Assembly (NCBI GenBank): GCA_002393575.1
Contig: DGSN01000047.1
Span: 15,496 to 77,630 of the forward strand
DNA from: Prevotellaceae bacterium UBA4361
Lineage (GTDB): Bacteria; Bacteroidota; Bacteroidia; Bacteroidales; Bacteroidaceae
Reading direction: 5' to 3'
DNA length: 62,135 bases
The notes under the pieces were generated by a model that saw nothing but the letters and a program-made list of their open reading frames with translations, was not told where the DNA came from and searched no databases. The translations under genes and the position numbers were made by a program. Positions 1 through 8,412 of this stretch are shown one piece after another; positions within the stretch are counted from its first letter, which is position 1, and every line of letters starts with the position of its first letter.

Positions 1-26
1 TACTTAATTGAGGTTTTTGAGTTTAT

Positions 27-97
27 GTCTCCTAAAGAAATAGACTAAATGTACTAAATTTTAAATTTTGCTGATTTTGCCGATTTCTTTAGGAGAC
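27..97 (+). terminator. Strong stem-loop, probable terminator
   Basis: Perfect 15-bp inverted repeat (27-41 and 83-97, GTCTCCTAAAGAAAT) followed by a T run on the plus strand, so it should stop transcription entering from the left. No plus-strand gene is visible before it, so its gene lies outside the window. The loop is 41 nt and AT-rich. Confidence 0.5.
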
Positions 98-111
98 TTT
101 TTCACTAAACA

Positions 112-135
112 CTAAACCTTAAACACTACACAATT
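112..135. repeat. Heptamer array (CACTAAA)
   Basis: Four consecutive 7-mers of the type CACTAAA lie between the stem-loop and the stop codon of the symporter gene. It is one of many 7-mer arrays in spacers of this window. Confidence 0.5.
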
Positions 136-1540
136 ATTTGTTGCTATTTCTTGCTTCGATTTCAGCATTTATCTTGTCGATGACATCATCCTCAAGCTCA
201 TACTTGCTGATAATCCACATGGCGAGTAGCAAGAGGATAGCAGGAATGACACAAACAAGCCAGAGAATACCTTCTTCAGCAAATGGAGTCTGGTCGATGA
301 TTTCGCTGTTGTAGCCAACGTATGCCAGAACAGCAGGACCTACGATACTGCCGAATGTCATACCAGCCTTGAAGAACAAGCCAGTGAGTGCATTCACAAT
401 TCCCGAAATGCGGCGACCTGTTGTGTATTCACCGTATGAAATCACCTCTGGAACCAACGCCCACATATAGCCAGTAGCTACGATTACACCAGTGCTCTTG
501 ATGAACTGAGCCACATAGACCATCATCATGCTTGGATGCTCCATTTTTGAAATAAAATATAGCATTGCCATACCCACAATGGCAGCACTCAGGAAAATAT
601 AGAACATATTCTTCTTACCCACCATGCGCTTGAACCAAGGCACAAGTGGCATAAAGATAAATGCAGGGATAGAACCAAGAGCCATGAAGACAGACAACTC
701 CTGCGCCGAACCGTGCAGATTGCTATTGATGAAATAGGCTCCTGCCGCATTTCCTACAGACATCATGGCAAATGCTGTGATGAAGAAGAAGGCAAGAATA
801 CGTAACGGACGGTTGCGGACAAACTCCATCCAGAGGTCACTCACCTTCACGCTTTCTGTGTCCTTCTTATCCATAACCACGCGCTCCTTGCACTGAGAGA
901 AGCAGAACATGAGCAAGCAGAAACCGACAATAGCATAAATCGTCATCGTTATGAACCAAGCTGAAGAATCCTTTGGAAGGCTGTCGGATGGAGCACCCGC
1001 AATCAGAGCGATGAACAAAGGAAGACCAGAATTGACTGCCAAACCACCGAGGTTTGCCATGAACATACGCACCGAGGTAAGGATGGTGATTTCGTTCGTA
1101 TCACGAGTCAACGATGAGTTTAAAGCTCCGTATGGCACATTGATAAACGTGTAGAGCAATTGCATCGAAATATAGGTAACGTATGCGTAAATCAATGATG
1201 GCGCAAAACCATTGTAGAAGCACAAAATGGCGAATCCCGAAAGCGGAATACCCACATAGAGCAGATATGAACGATATTTACCAAAACGAGGATTACTCTT
1301 GTCAATCAATGTACCCACGATTGGGTCCCAGATGACATTTGCCACATTACCTACCAAAAACATCACAGCCACAGCCGAAGGAGTGAGGCCATAGATGTCG
1401 GTATAGAAGAAAAGCAGATAAGTGCAAATCACTTGGAAAATGAGGTTTTGAGCCAAGTCGCCCGAACCAAAGCCGATGCGCTGCATCCAGCTGAGTTTGT
1501 AGAATCCTTTCGATTCGTTCAAAGTCTGAGTGTTGTCCAT
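134..1540 (-). CDS. GPH-family sugar:cation symporter
   Basis: A 468-residue inner-membrane protein with about twelve hydrophobic helices. It carries the glycoside-pentoside-hexuronide symporter signature DPIVGTLIDKSNPRFGKYR in the first cytoplasmic loop and resembles MelB/UidB-type transporters. These proteins import glycosides, pentosides or glucuronides with Na+ or H+. I chose the ATG at 1540 because the 21 residues encoded upstream are basic and out of character and the mature-looking sequence starts MDNTQTL. A weak -7-like box (TTATTTTGC, minus strand, about 1610-1618) lies upstream. It is transcribed alone, divergent from a small antitoxin-like gene. Substrate is not readable from sequence; in this window an oligouronide or pectin-derived sugar would fit. 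Fold and family are firm, substrate is inference. Confidence 0.85.
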   Translation of the reverse strand: MDNTQTLNESKGFYKLSWMQRIGFGSGDLAQNLIFQVICTYLLFFYTDIYGLTPSAVAVMFLVGNVANVIWDPIVGTLIDKSNPRFGKYRSYLLYVGIPLSGFAILCFYNGFAPSLIYAYVTYISMQLLYTFINVPYGALNSSLTRDTNEITILTSVRMFMANLGGLAVNSGLPLFIALIAGAPSDSLPKDSSAWFITMTIYAIVGFCLLMFCFSQCKERVVMDKKDTESVKVSDLWMEFVRNRPLRILAFFFITAFAMMSVGNAAGAYFINSNLHGSAQELSVFMALGSIPAFIFMPLVPWFKRMVGKKNMFYIFLSAAIVGMAMLYFISKMEHPSMMMVYVAQFIKSTGVIVATGYMWALVPEVISYGEYTTGRRISGIVNALTGLFFKAGMTFGSIVGPAVLAYVGYNSEIIDQTPFAEEGILWLVCVIPAILLLLAMWIISKYELEDDVIDKINAEIEARNSNK

Positions 1541-1811
1541 ATTTGATATATTTTTAGATGATTTCTTTTTACACAATAGGAGAAAATTGCATTCCGCAAC
1601 CATTCACGTTGCAAAATAAGTAAAAAAAAGTCTAATAGAAAATCCAATTTGTATTTTATATTTTTGCTTTTGAAACATTTTTCGGAAAAAACACGTCAGG
1701 TTACAAATTCAAAAAAAAATGTTACAAAAGAAAAAGTGCATTTGCAATCAACGATTCACTATCCTATGGCATATTTTTATTTCATTTTTCCTTTTATTCA
1801 GGAATAATTCG

Positions 1812-1820
1812 TAATTTTGC
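1812..1820 (+). promoter_or_regulatory. -7 box TAATTTTGC
   Basis: Match to the Bacteroidetes TAnnTTTG consensus about 30 nt before the ATG at 1850. It argues against any start further upstream. Confidence 0.6.
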
Positions 1821-1849
1821 AAACAAGAATCAAATTTATCAGGCTTATT

Positions 1850-2146
1850 ATGACAAATGTTTTATCAGCCACGTCTCCCATCAGTGCCAAATATTGGGCA
1901 GAGCTGAAGGATTTGAGCGACAACGTGAAATTGGAACTCATCACACTGCTAAGCAGTTCGATGACTCGTTCAGAGGAGGACGTAAAGAGACAAGCAAGCG
2001 AAAAATTGGAAGCAGCCCTGCAGAAGTTCAACACCGACTGGGGCGGCGAAGGTAGCGCAATGGAGATTTCCAATGAGCTACGAGAAGGAGTAGAGAACAG
2101 TAGAACAGAACTGGATGGTATAAAACTCCTACTTACCAAAAGGTAG
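1850..2146 (+). CDS. Small antitoxin-like hypothetical protein
   Basis: A 98-residue, acidic, helical protein starting MTNVLSATSP. The start at 1850 is fixed by the -7 box at 1812-1820. The layout (short N-terminal helix pair, then an E/K-rich middle and a WGGEGSAMEISNELREG segment) recalls antitoxins of Bacteroidetes toxin-antitoxin pairs, but no PIN- or RelE-type toxin follows: the next gene is a glycosidase 210 bp downstream with its own promoter. I do not recognise a named family. It could be an orphan antitoxin or an unrelated small helical protein. Confidence 0.6.
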   Translation: MTNVLSATSPISAKYWAELKDLSDNVKLELITLLSSSMTRSEEDVKRQASEKLEAALQKFNTDWGGEGSAMEISNELREGVENSRTELDGIKLLLTKR

Positions 2147-2160
2147 CATCATCATACATT

Positions 2161-2197
2161 ATCCCTCACACCGCTTCATGCCGTGTGGGGGATTTTT
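2161..2197 (+). terminator. Rho-independent terminator
   Basis: Eleven-bp stem (2161-2171 with 2183-2193, one mismatch), 11-nt loop, then TTTTT. It ends the small antitoxin-like gene. Confidence 0.8.
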
Positions 2198-2305
2198 GCA
2201 TTCTATCTCTTACTTGAATAGAACAAAAACGAGAAAAAGACTACCAAAGTAGAAACAACTGAAAAAATATCATCCTTCATGGAAGCATAACTGAAACATT
2301 TTCAT

Positions 2306-2314
2306 TATTTTTGC
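2306..2314 (+). promoter_or_regulatory. -7 box TATTTTTGC (GH31 gene)
   Basis: Consensus -7 box 45 nt before the ATG at 2360. Confidence 0.65.
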
Positions 2315-2359
2315 AAACATCATTGATAAATAGTATCACCTAATCAAACAAACCACCCC

Positions 2360-3946
2360 ATGAAAAAGCATCCACTCAACATGAGGCGAATGGCAACGCT
2401 CGCACTTCTATTCATTATTTCTCAGTTCTGCGCTCTTGCTGACAATCCTCCCATCACACCCTATTGGGCATTCGGACACATCGTCTGGGAGGACAGCATC
2501 AACACTTCCGCTGGTGCTCGCCAGTTGGTGAATGGCTATTTGGAGCATGACATCCCCGTGGATGGCATCATCATCGACAGCCCGTGGAGCACCTCCTACA
2601 ACGACTTCAACTGGGACCTCCAACGCTACCCCGACCACAAGAAGATGCTGGAGGAATTCATGCAGAAGGACGTAAGGGTCATCCTTTGGGCAACGGCTTG
2701 CATCGACAGCACGTCGAAGGATGTGCCTGTCCGTTTTAACAAACTGTTCAACATGGCGAGGAAGAACGGCTACACCGTGAACGGCGGAAAGACCAGTGAA
2801 TGGTGGAAAGGCGTAGGTCAGCACGTCGATTTCACCAACCCCAAGGCAAAGAAATGGTGGACCAAGCAGATGGACAAAGTATTCGTGAAAGGAGTCTATG
2901 GATGGAAAGCCGATGAAGGCGTGCGCTACTTCGGCGACATCGTACAGACATCTATCGGCGGCTTGACCAACGAGGAATTTCGCAAATACTACTACGATGC
3001 CATGTACGACCAAGCGCAAGCTCGCAGCAAGGAGAGCATCGTGCTGGCTCGTCCCTTCTCGCATCAAGGCAATGGCACGCACGCATCCATCGCAAAGATG
3101 AACATGGGATGGTGTGGCGACTTCGCAGGCGATTGGGAAGGACTCAGCCACCAAATCACCAACATCTACGAATCGGCTCAGCGCGGCTATGCTGCCACAG
3201 CCACCGAAATCGGAGGATTCTGGCAGAGCAAGGCGAATGCACAACAGTTCATCCGCTACTCGCAGTTCGGTGCAATGACAGCCTGCATGGTGAACGGAGG
3301 CATGAACGGAGCCTTCACCAACCACCTACCTTGGTGGCACGGTGCAGAAGCTGACAGCATCTACCGCTATTTTGTCACGCTCCACAAGGAATTGGCTCCT
3401 TACATGTTCTCCACCGTGGTGGATGCTCACCTGCATGGCGGTTCTTTGCTGAAGAACACTTCCACAGCGCAGGAAAGCCACCAGATTGGCAACGACATCT
3501 TCGTGAAAGCCATCACCACCGAGGATTCCCGCGTCAGCTTCACCCTGCCAAGCGATGGCGAATGGATGGATTTCTTCGACAGAAAGACTTACGCTCCAGG
3601 TCAGACCGTTACTAAGACCTACAGCCTCGACCGCTACCCCATCTTCATTCGCAAGGGTGCTATCATCCCTGTCAGCATCTCCACCAATACCACCACTGCC
3701 CACGGTGCGTCGCTCAGAGGCATGAAAACGTTCCTCATCTATCCCAACGGACAGAGCCAGCGCACCTTCCACCTGCCTGTTGACAACGGTACCGACTATT
3801 GGGACTGCACCGTCCATGTAGATGAGAGCAAAAAAATCATTTGGTACGAAGGCGAACGCGCAGCGAACTTCTGCTTCATCATCAAGCTCCCTTGGGGTGA
3901 GAGGCACCTGTTCACTAACAACCCATCGGCTCAGTTTCATTTCTAA
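2360..3946 (+). CDS. Secreted glycoside hydrolase family 31 (alpha-glycosidase)
   Basis: A 528-residue protein with an N-terminal signal peptide (about residues 1-28, ending CALA-D). The mature protein starts almost directly at the GH31 barrel (TPYWAFGHIVW). Expected catalytic residues are present: nucleophile Asp185 in GWKADEG and acid/base Asp254 in WCGDFAGDW, plus the IIIDSPW strand. It is shorter than the usual 650-900 residues because the N-terminal beta-sandwich normally preceding the barrel is missing; C-terminal beta domains are present from about residue 370. Family members hydrolyse alpha-glucosides, alpha-xylosides or related sugars; the substrate cannot be set here. It is followed by a GH29 gene with its own promoter 70 nt after the stop, so the two are neighbours rather than one operon. 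Likely periplasmic or surface-located. Confidence 0.88.
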   Translation: MKKHPLNMRRMATLALLFIISQFCALADNPPITPYWAFGHIVWEDSINTSAGARQLVNGYLEHDIPVDGIIIDSPWSTSYNDFNWDLQRYPDHKKMLEEFMQKDVRVILWATACIDSTSKDVPVRFNKLFNMARKNGYTVNGGKTSEWWKGVGQHVDFTNPKAKKWWTKQMDKVFVKGVYGWKADEGVRYFGDIVQTSIGGLTNEEFRKYYYDAMYDQAQARSKESIVLARPFSHQGNGTHASIAKMNMGWCGDFAGDWEGLSHQITNIYESAQRGYAATATEIGGFWQSKANAQQFIRYSQFGAMTACMVNGGMNGAFTNHLPWWHGAEADSIYRYFVTLHKELAPYMFSTVVDAHLHGGSLLKNTSTAQESHQIGNDIFVKAITTEDSRVSFTLPSDGEWMDFFDRKTYAPGQTVTKTYSLDRYPIFIRKGAIIPVSISTNTTTAHGASLRGMKTFLIYPNGQSQRTFHLPVDNGTDYWDCTVHVDESKKIIWYEGERAANFCFIIKLPWGERHLFTNNPSAQFHF

Positions 3947-4016
3947 CACCTCGGAAAATCTCCGTTTTGTCCTATCATCGTTTGTTTTTCTGCAAGCAAA
4001 AAAGAAGCGGTTTTCC

Positions 4017-4025
4017 TATTTTTGC
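4017..4025 (+). promoter_or_regulatory. -7 box TATTTTTGC (GH29 gene)
   Basis: Consensus -7 box about 30 nt before the ATG at 4056, in the short gap after the GH31 gene. Confidence 0.65.
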
Positions 4026-4055
4026 ATTCCAAACAATTACATCTAACATCATCTT

Positions 4056-5705
4056 ATGAAGCACAAACTCTTTCTTCTCACCTTCTGTTTGCTCACAACC
4101 AGTCTCACGCAAGCACAAGAGTACCAAATCCCCGTCAGCGAAGCACAAGAGCCCATGCAGACAGGGCAGTTCGAACCCAATTGGGAATCCCTCCGCCAAT
4201 ACGAAGTGCCTGAGTGGTTCCGCGATGCCAAATTCGGCATTTGGGCACATTGGGGACCGCAATGCGTGGAAGGTTCGGGCGACTGGATGGCACGCGAACT
4301 CTATATGGAAGGAACCTACAAGGCAAACTACCACCGCGAGCACTACGGCCATCCGTCCGAAGTGGGATTCAAGGACATACTCCCTCTCTTCAAGGCAGAG
4401 CACTGGAATCCAGAGAAGCTCGTGCAGTTCTACAAGGAAGTAGGAGCGCAATACTTTTTCGCCCTCGGCAACCATCACGACAACTTCGATCTCTGGGATA
4501 GCCAATACCAAGAGTGGAACTCCAAGAACATCGGTCCTCATCGCGACATCCTCGGCGAATGGGCTGCCGCAGCCAAGAAAGCAGGACTTCCACTCGGCAT
4601 TTCCTTCCATGCCGACCATGCCTGGACATGGTACGAGCCATCGCGACGCTTCGACCTCAAGGGAGAGAAACGAGGTGTGAAATACGATGGTTGGCTCACA
4701 AAGGAAGATGGCTACAAGCCCAATGCCGATGGTTCGGAGAAATGGTGGAAAGGTCTCGACCCTCAGCGGCTCTATGCACAGAATCACGACTTCAGCGACA
4801 ACACTTGGGACAACCGCGCCATTCATCAGCAATGGGGATGGGGCAACGGAGCCTGCCTACCAACGCAGGAGTACATCACAAACTTCTACAATCGTACCCT
4901 CGATGCCATCAACCGCTACAACCCCGACCTTCTCTACTTCGATGTCACCATCCTACCCTTCTACCCCATCAGCGATGCAGGCTTGAAAATCACCGCTCAC
5001 CAGTACAACCACAGCATGGCTACCCACAAGGGCAAGAACCAGGCTGTCGTGTTCGGCAAGATTCTCGAAGAGTCGCAGAAGGACGCTCTCGTTTGGGACG
5101 TGGAGCGAGGAGCGCCCAACAAAATCATGGAACGCCCTTGGCAATGCTGCAACTGCATTGGCGACTGGCACTACAACAATGGCATCTATGAGCGCAACGG
5201 CTACAAGTCAGCCGCAACGGTTGTCAAGCTCTTGGTCGATATTGTCAGCAAGAACGGCAACATGCTCCTTTCCATCCCGCTTCGTGCCGATGGGACTTTC
5301 GACGAGAAGGAAGAAGCCATCCTCAAGGAATTTGGTGCATGGATGAAAGTCAACAAGGAAAGCATCGTCGGCACCCGTCCGTGGAAGAAATTTGGTGAAG
5401 GTCCCATTGCCGACAGCGACATAGCCATCAACGCCCAGGGCTTCAACGACGGACAATACACCAAAGCTGGCTCATCCGAAATCCGCTTCACGAAGAAAGG
5501 CAACATCCTCTATGCCACAGCCCTTGCATGGCCCGACAACATGAAGCTTTCCATCAAGAGTCTCGCTACCGAGCGAATCTCTTCAGTCGAACTCCTCGGC
5601 TACGGCAAAATCCCATTCACCCAGTCATCCGATGCTTTCTCGGTTAATCTCCCCAAGAAAGTCAACACCATCGCCCCTGTATTGAAAATCAAAACAAAGA
5701 AATAA
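4056..5705 (+). CDS. Secreted alpha-L-fucosidase, GH29
   Basis: A 549-residue protein with a signal peptide (about residues 1-20, TQA-Q). GH29 landmarks are in order: KFGIWAHWGP near residue 60-70, GNHHDNFDLWDS near 138-149, GISFHADHAW near 181-190, and the nucleophile Asp296 in DLLYFDV. The segment WQCCNCIGDWHY near 360-372 occupies the place of the usual substrate loop before the beta-sandwich. These enzymes release alpha-linked L-fucose with retention of configuration. Fucose occurs on rhamnogalacturonan and xyloglucan side chains as well as on host glycans. Convergent with the next gene, from which it is separated by a shared stem-loop. Confidence 0.92.
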   Translation: MKHKLFLLTFCLLTTSLTQAQEYQIPVSEAQEPMQTGQFEPNWESLRQYEVPEWFRDAKFGIWAHWGPQCVEGSGDWMARELYMEGTYKANYHREHYGHPSEVGFKDILPLFKAEHWNPEKLVQFYKEVGAQYFFALGNHHDNFDLWDSQYQEWNSKNIGPHRDILGEWAAAAKKAGLPLGISFHADHAWTWYEPSRRFDLKGEKRGVKYDGWLTKEDGYKPNADGSEKWWKGLDPQRLYAQNHDFSDNTWDNRAIHQQWGWGNGACLPTQEYITNFYNRTLDAINRYNPDLLYFDVTILPFYPISDAGLKITAHQYNHSMATHKGKNQAVVFGKILEESQKDALVWDVERGAPNKIMERPWQCCNCIGDWHYNNGIYERNGYKSAATVVKLLVDIVSKNGNMLLSIPLRADGTFDEKEEAILKEFGAWMKVNKESIVGTRPWKKFGEGPIADSDIAINAQGFNDGQYTKAGSSEIRFTKKGNILYATALAWPDNMKLSIKSLATERISSVELLGYGKIPFTQSSDAFSVNLPKKVNTIAPVLKIKTKK

Positions 5706-5731
5706 CAGGCACATCGCCAACCATAAACATA

Positions 5732-5768
5732 AAACCGCCATGCTTTCATCTTCGAAGCATGGCGGTTT
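5732..5768. terminator. Bidirectional terminator
   Basis: Perfect 14-bp stem (5732-5745 with 5755-5768, AAACCGCCATGCTT) and 9-nt loop between two convergent stop codons. The A-rich and T-rich flanks serve both strands. Confidence 0.8.
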
Positions 5769-5771
5769 CTG

Positions 5772-7328
5772 TTATCTAACAATCGTAAAGTTCTCATTGA
5801 TGGTGAAGCTCTTCTCGTAGTTCAGCGTTTTCAGCGTGTAGCTGTCACCTTTTTGGAATTTATCGCAACTCAGTATGCTTGAGCTGCGTTGCAACGAAAA
5901 CGGCACAGTGACCGTATGGATGAGTTTTCCCTTACTGTCATAAATGCGGATAGGCTCGTCTTTCGTAATGTTGATACCCACAAGCAGCACCGTGGCTTGC
6001 TTTGCCGTTTCGTTGGTGGGAACCGATGGCATATCGCCCATTCCTGCACCAATGGAAAAGACCGTTCCACCCGACACCTCGATGGGCGAGAAGTCGCAGT
6101 CGAGTCCTTCTTCCGGTGGACCCGTTTGGCTCCATGCATACACCGTTCCACCTTTTATAATAATGGCAGGGTCGTTGTTCTGCTGTTCATTTCCTCCACC
6201 GAAGAAACCGCCGAAACCGCCTGCAAAGAAATCCGTGAGGTTTGCATCCACGGCATCGTTCGTCGTACTGATGGCAACAACGTCTGCACCATTGAACTCA
6301 ATGCAGGCATTAGCATTGATGGCATCATCCACTGCCGTCACATCCACCCTTCCACCATTCAGCACCACGCCTTCCTTGCCTTCTATGCCTTCAGCACCAG
6401 CCGAGGCTGTCGTCACCGTCACCTTTCCACTGTTGACGATGACTTTCTTCTGCGACTTGATGCCCTTTGCCGTACCATTATATTTATGCTTGCCGAATGG
6501 CATTCCTCCACCTTCACCGTCTCCCATCTGCGGAGGAGGACCAAAGCCGCCGAAACCACCAAAGCCGCCTTCACCTTCGCCCACACTGTCTCTGCGATGC
6601 GGAGGAGGACCGAAACCACCAAAGCCGCCCATCATTGGGAAACCCTCACCGTTCTGCATCATCTCCTCAAACTTCTTCCGCATTTCCTCAAACTGTGCCT
6701 TCTGCTCCTCGGTGAGGTTGTTGAAGTCGAACGGAGGCATACCGCCACCACCAGACGGATTTTCCTTCTCGCCAAGGTTGTTACCAGTAGTTTTCACAAC
6801 AAGCGTCAGTTCCTCGATGGTGATGTCGTCCTTCGAACGGATTCCCTTGCAACCATCACCCTTAGCAACTACGTTCAGCGTACCTTTGCCCGAAAACTTC
6901 AGCTTGTCCTTCGCCCAGATGCAAGCCGCCTTGTGGTTGACCGTGTCGTTGCTAGCCGCAATGCACAGCGTGTTCGTCGTGCCATCCACCGCCACCAGTT
7001 CCACCTTCTTCTTGTTCTTCAACCACAGCGGTGCCCCCTCCTGGCTCGTGAGTTTCAGCTTGTCGAGTTTCACCTTCGCCTTGCCTTCTGTCTTCAGCAC
7101 CACCTGTCCATCCTCGCTTTCCCCCGATAGTCGAACCGTCAGTTTGTGACCACGATAGGTGCTGACAATGCTCACATGCGCACCTTCCACCGTCACGCTC
7201 ACACTGTCCTTCACTTCCTGCTTCACAGTGGCTTTTCCACCTTGAAACACCACATTCACGTCCGAAGCATAGCCAACATGATAGCACAAACATGCCCAGA
7301 CACAAGTAATGAGAAACCTTTTTATCAT
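5772..7328 (-). CDS. Secreted Cthe_2159-like carbohydrate-binding beta-helix protein
   Basis: A 518-residue exported protein; signal peptide about residues 1-20 (VGYAS-D). Two blocks of right-handed beta-helix-like repeats (AKGIKSQKKVIVNSGKVTVT, EGVVLNGGRVDVTAVDDAIN, NDPAIIIKGGTVYAWSQTG) match the Cthe_2159/DUF4353 carbohydrate-binding family, whose founding member binds polygalacturonate and cellulose. Between the blocks, at about residues 195-285, sits a low-complexity insert rich in Gly, Phe and Pro with repeats of GGFGGFGPPP and a charged helix EEQKAQFEEMRKKFEEMM. A second Gly/Phe patch lies near residue 370. The ATG at 7328 (MIKRFL) is preferred over an upstream TTG. It is transcribed alone. 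Polygalacturonate binding would fit the pectin theme but is inference. Confidence 0.8.
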   Translation of the reverse strand: MIKRFLITCVWACLCYHVGYASDVNVVFQGGKATVKQEVKDSVSVTVEGAHVSIVSTYRGHKLTVRLSGESEDGQVVLKTEGKAKVKLDKLKLTSQEGAPLWLKNKKKVELVAVDGTTNTLCIAASNDTVNHKAACIWAKDKLKFSGKGTLNVVAKGDGCKGIRSKDDITIEELTLVVKTTGNNLGEKENPSGGGGMPPFDFNNLTEEQKAQFEEMRKKFEEMMQNGEGFPMMGGFGGFGPPPHRRDSVGEGEGGFGGFGGFGPPPQMGDGEGGGMPFGKHKYNGTAKGIKSQKKVIVNSGKVTVTTASAGAEGIEGKEGVVLNGGRVDVTAVDDAINANACIEFNGADVVAISTTNDAVDANLTDFFAGGFGGFFGGGNEQQNNDPAIIIKGGTVYAWSQTGPPEEGLDCDFSPIEVSGGTVFSIGAGMGDMPSVPTNETAKQATVLLVGINITKDEPIRIYDSKGKLIHTVTVPFSLQRSSSILSCDKFQKGDSYTLKTLNYEKSFTINENFTIVR

Positions 7329-7356
7329 ATACAACTTCTTTCTTCTCTTAAAAAGC

Positions 7357-7365
7357 GCAAAGGTA
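7357..7365 (-). promoter_or_regulatory. -7 box TACCTTTGC (minus strand)
   Basis: Consensus -7 box 29 nt upstream of the ATG at 7328 of the beta-helix protein gene. Confidence 0.6.
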
Positions 7366-7494
7366 TTAAAAAATAATCAACAATCACCCCATTTCATAAA
7401 AAATAAGAAAAATGAAAATGAAAAGAAGGATGCGAAAAAGGACGATTACGGAAAAATTTTGTCCAAAAAACTTAGAAATCAATGATAGAATCGC

Positions 7495-7502
7495 TATCTT
7501 TG
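7495..7502 (+). promoter_or_regulatory. -7 box TATCTTTG (NfeD/flotillin operon)
   Basis: Consensus -7 box, giving a long leader of about 165 nt before the ATG at 7676. The leader holds the octamer repeats described separately. Confidence 0.55.
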
Positions 7503-7554
7503 TAGCATCCTTATATGAAACTAACCCACAAAGCAGTGAAAAACCTTAATTAAG

Positions 7555-7675
7555 TACAAAGTACAATTTACAAAGTACACATTTCATTGCCACTACATTG
7601 TCCTTTGTCCTCAATTTCACGCTTCACGTTAGAACTCAAAAACTTATAAACTCAAAAACTTAAAAACTCAAATAA
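7555..7675. repeat. Octamer and TTTGTAC-type repeats in the nfeD leader
   Basis: A patch of GTACAAA/TTTGTCC words is followed by at least five 8-mers of the type AACTCAAA/AACTTAAA that run directly into the ATG at 7676. The leader between 7335 and 7675 holds no gene. Confidence 0.6.
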
Positions 7676-8278
7676 ATGATTGAACAGTTTTCAACATGGT
7701 TTACGAGCCTCGACGGATTAATGCAAGTGTTTTGGGCTTGCGCAATCGTGGCTTCAGTGATTTTCATCATTCAGATGATTCTAACCGTATTAGGAATGGA
7801 TTCAGCCGATGTGGATGTTGATTTCGACGTGTCCGACTTCGGAAGTGTTGACGGCGACACGATGGACCTCGGCGGCGGCTTGTCGCTCTTCTCCATTCGC
7901 AACCTCATCAACTTCCTCGTGGGTTTCGGCTGGGGTGGCATTTGCCTTCGCGACTCCATCAGCAGCAATTTCCTCCTCACCGTTGTTGCTATCCTCGTCG
8001 GCATCGTTTTCGTCCTCCTCTTCTTCTGGGTAAGGAAACAGGCTTACAAGTTGCAGTCAAACGGCGCTTTCGACATCAAGAAGTGCGAAGGAAAGATGGC
8101 AAATGTCTATCTTCGCATCCCAGGGCATGACGAAGGCAAGGGTAAAATCCAGATTAGCGTCGGTGGTTCCGTCCACGAAATAGATGCCTTCACCCTCGGC
8201 GACTCAATTCCATCGGGCAAGCGCGTCAGAATCGTTCGTGTCACCGACAACAACACCCTCGAAGTGGAAGCGGTATAA
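7676..8278 (+). CDS. NfeD-like membrane protein with C-terminal OB fold
   Basis: A 200-residue protein with a hydrophobic segment at about 18-40, an acidic stretch (DVDVDFDVSDFGSVDGD), two further hydrophobic segments at about 70-120, then a soluble C-terminal domain of about 65 residues with the spacing of an NfeD OB fold (GKMANVYLRIPG...GKIQISVGGSVHEIDAF). It sits 134 nt upstream of a flotillin gene in the same direction, the classic NfeD/flotillin pairing seen in many bacteria. Members of the pair organise detergent-resistant membrane patches. No protease domain is present, so this is the short NfeD1b-type form. Confidence 0.75.
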   Translation: MIEQFSTWFTSLDGLMQVFWACAIVASVIFIIQMILTVLGMDSADVDVDFDVSDFGSVDGDTMDLGGGLSLFSIRNLINFLVGFGWGGICLRDSISSNFLLTVVAILVGIVFVLLFFWVRKQAYKLQSNGAFDIKKCEGKMANVYLRIPGHDEGKGKIQISVGGSVHEIDAFTLGDSIPSGKRVRIVRVTDNNTLEVEAV

Positions 8279-8404
8279 ATGAAGAATGAAAAGTGAAGAA
8301 TGAAGAATGAAAAATGAAGAATGAAAAGTGAAGAATGCCATTCGGCTCTATCGCTTCACGCTTCACACTTCACGCTTCACGTTAAACTAAAAAACTTAAA
8401 AACT
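8279..8404. repeat. Heptamer arrays GAAGAAT and CTTCACG between nfeD and flotillin
   Basis: About eight GAAGAAT/GAAAAAT-type heptamers (8281-8337) are followed by CTTCACG-type heptamers (8353-8385) and then by ACTTAAAA words up to the flotillin start. All lie inside what looks like one operon. Confidence 0.7.
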
Positions 8405-8412
8405 TAACAAAT

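Noticed and set aside
1659..1667. Plus-strand -7 box TATTTTTGC upstream of the small antitoxin-like gene
   Set aside because: A better placed box exists at 1812-1820 and no frame begins soon after 1667; kept only as a note.
5889..7149. Two long plus-strand open frames (about 400 codons each) opposite the beta-helix protein gene
   Set aside because: They mirror the codon pattern of the minus-strand gene, are rich in Ser/Pro/His, and lack promoter and family features. The minus-strand product has a signal peptide and a recognisable fold.
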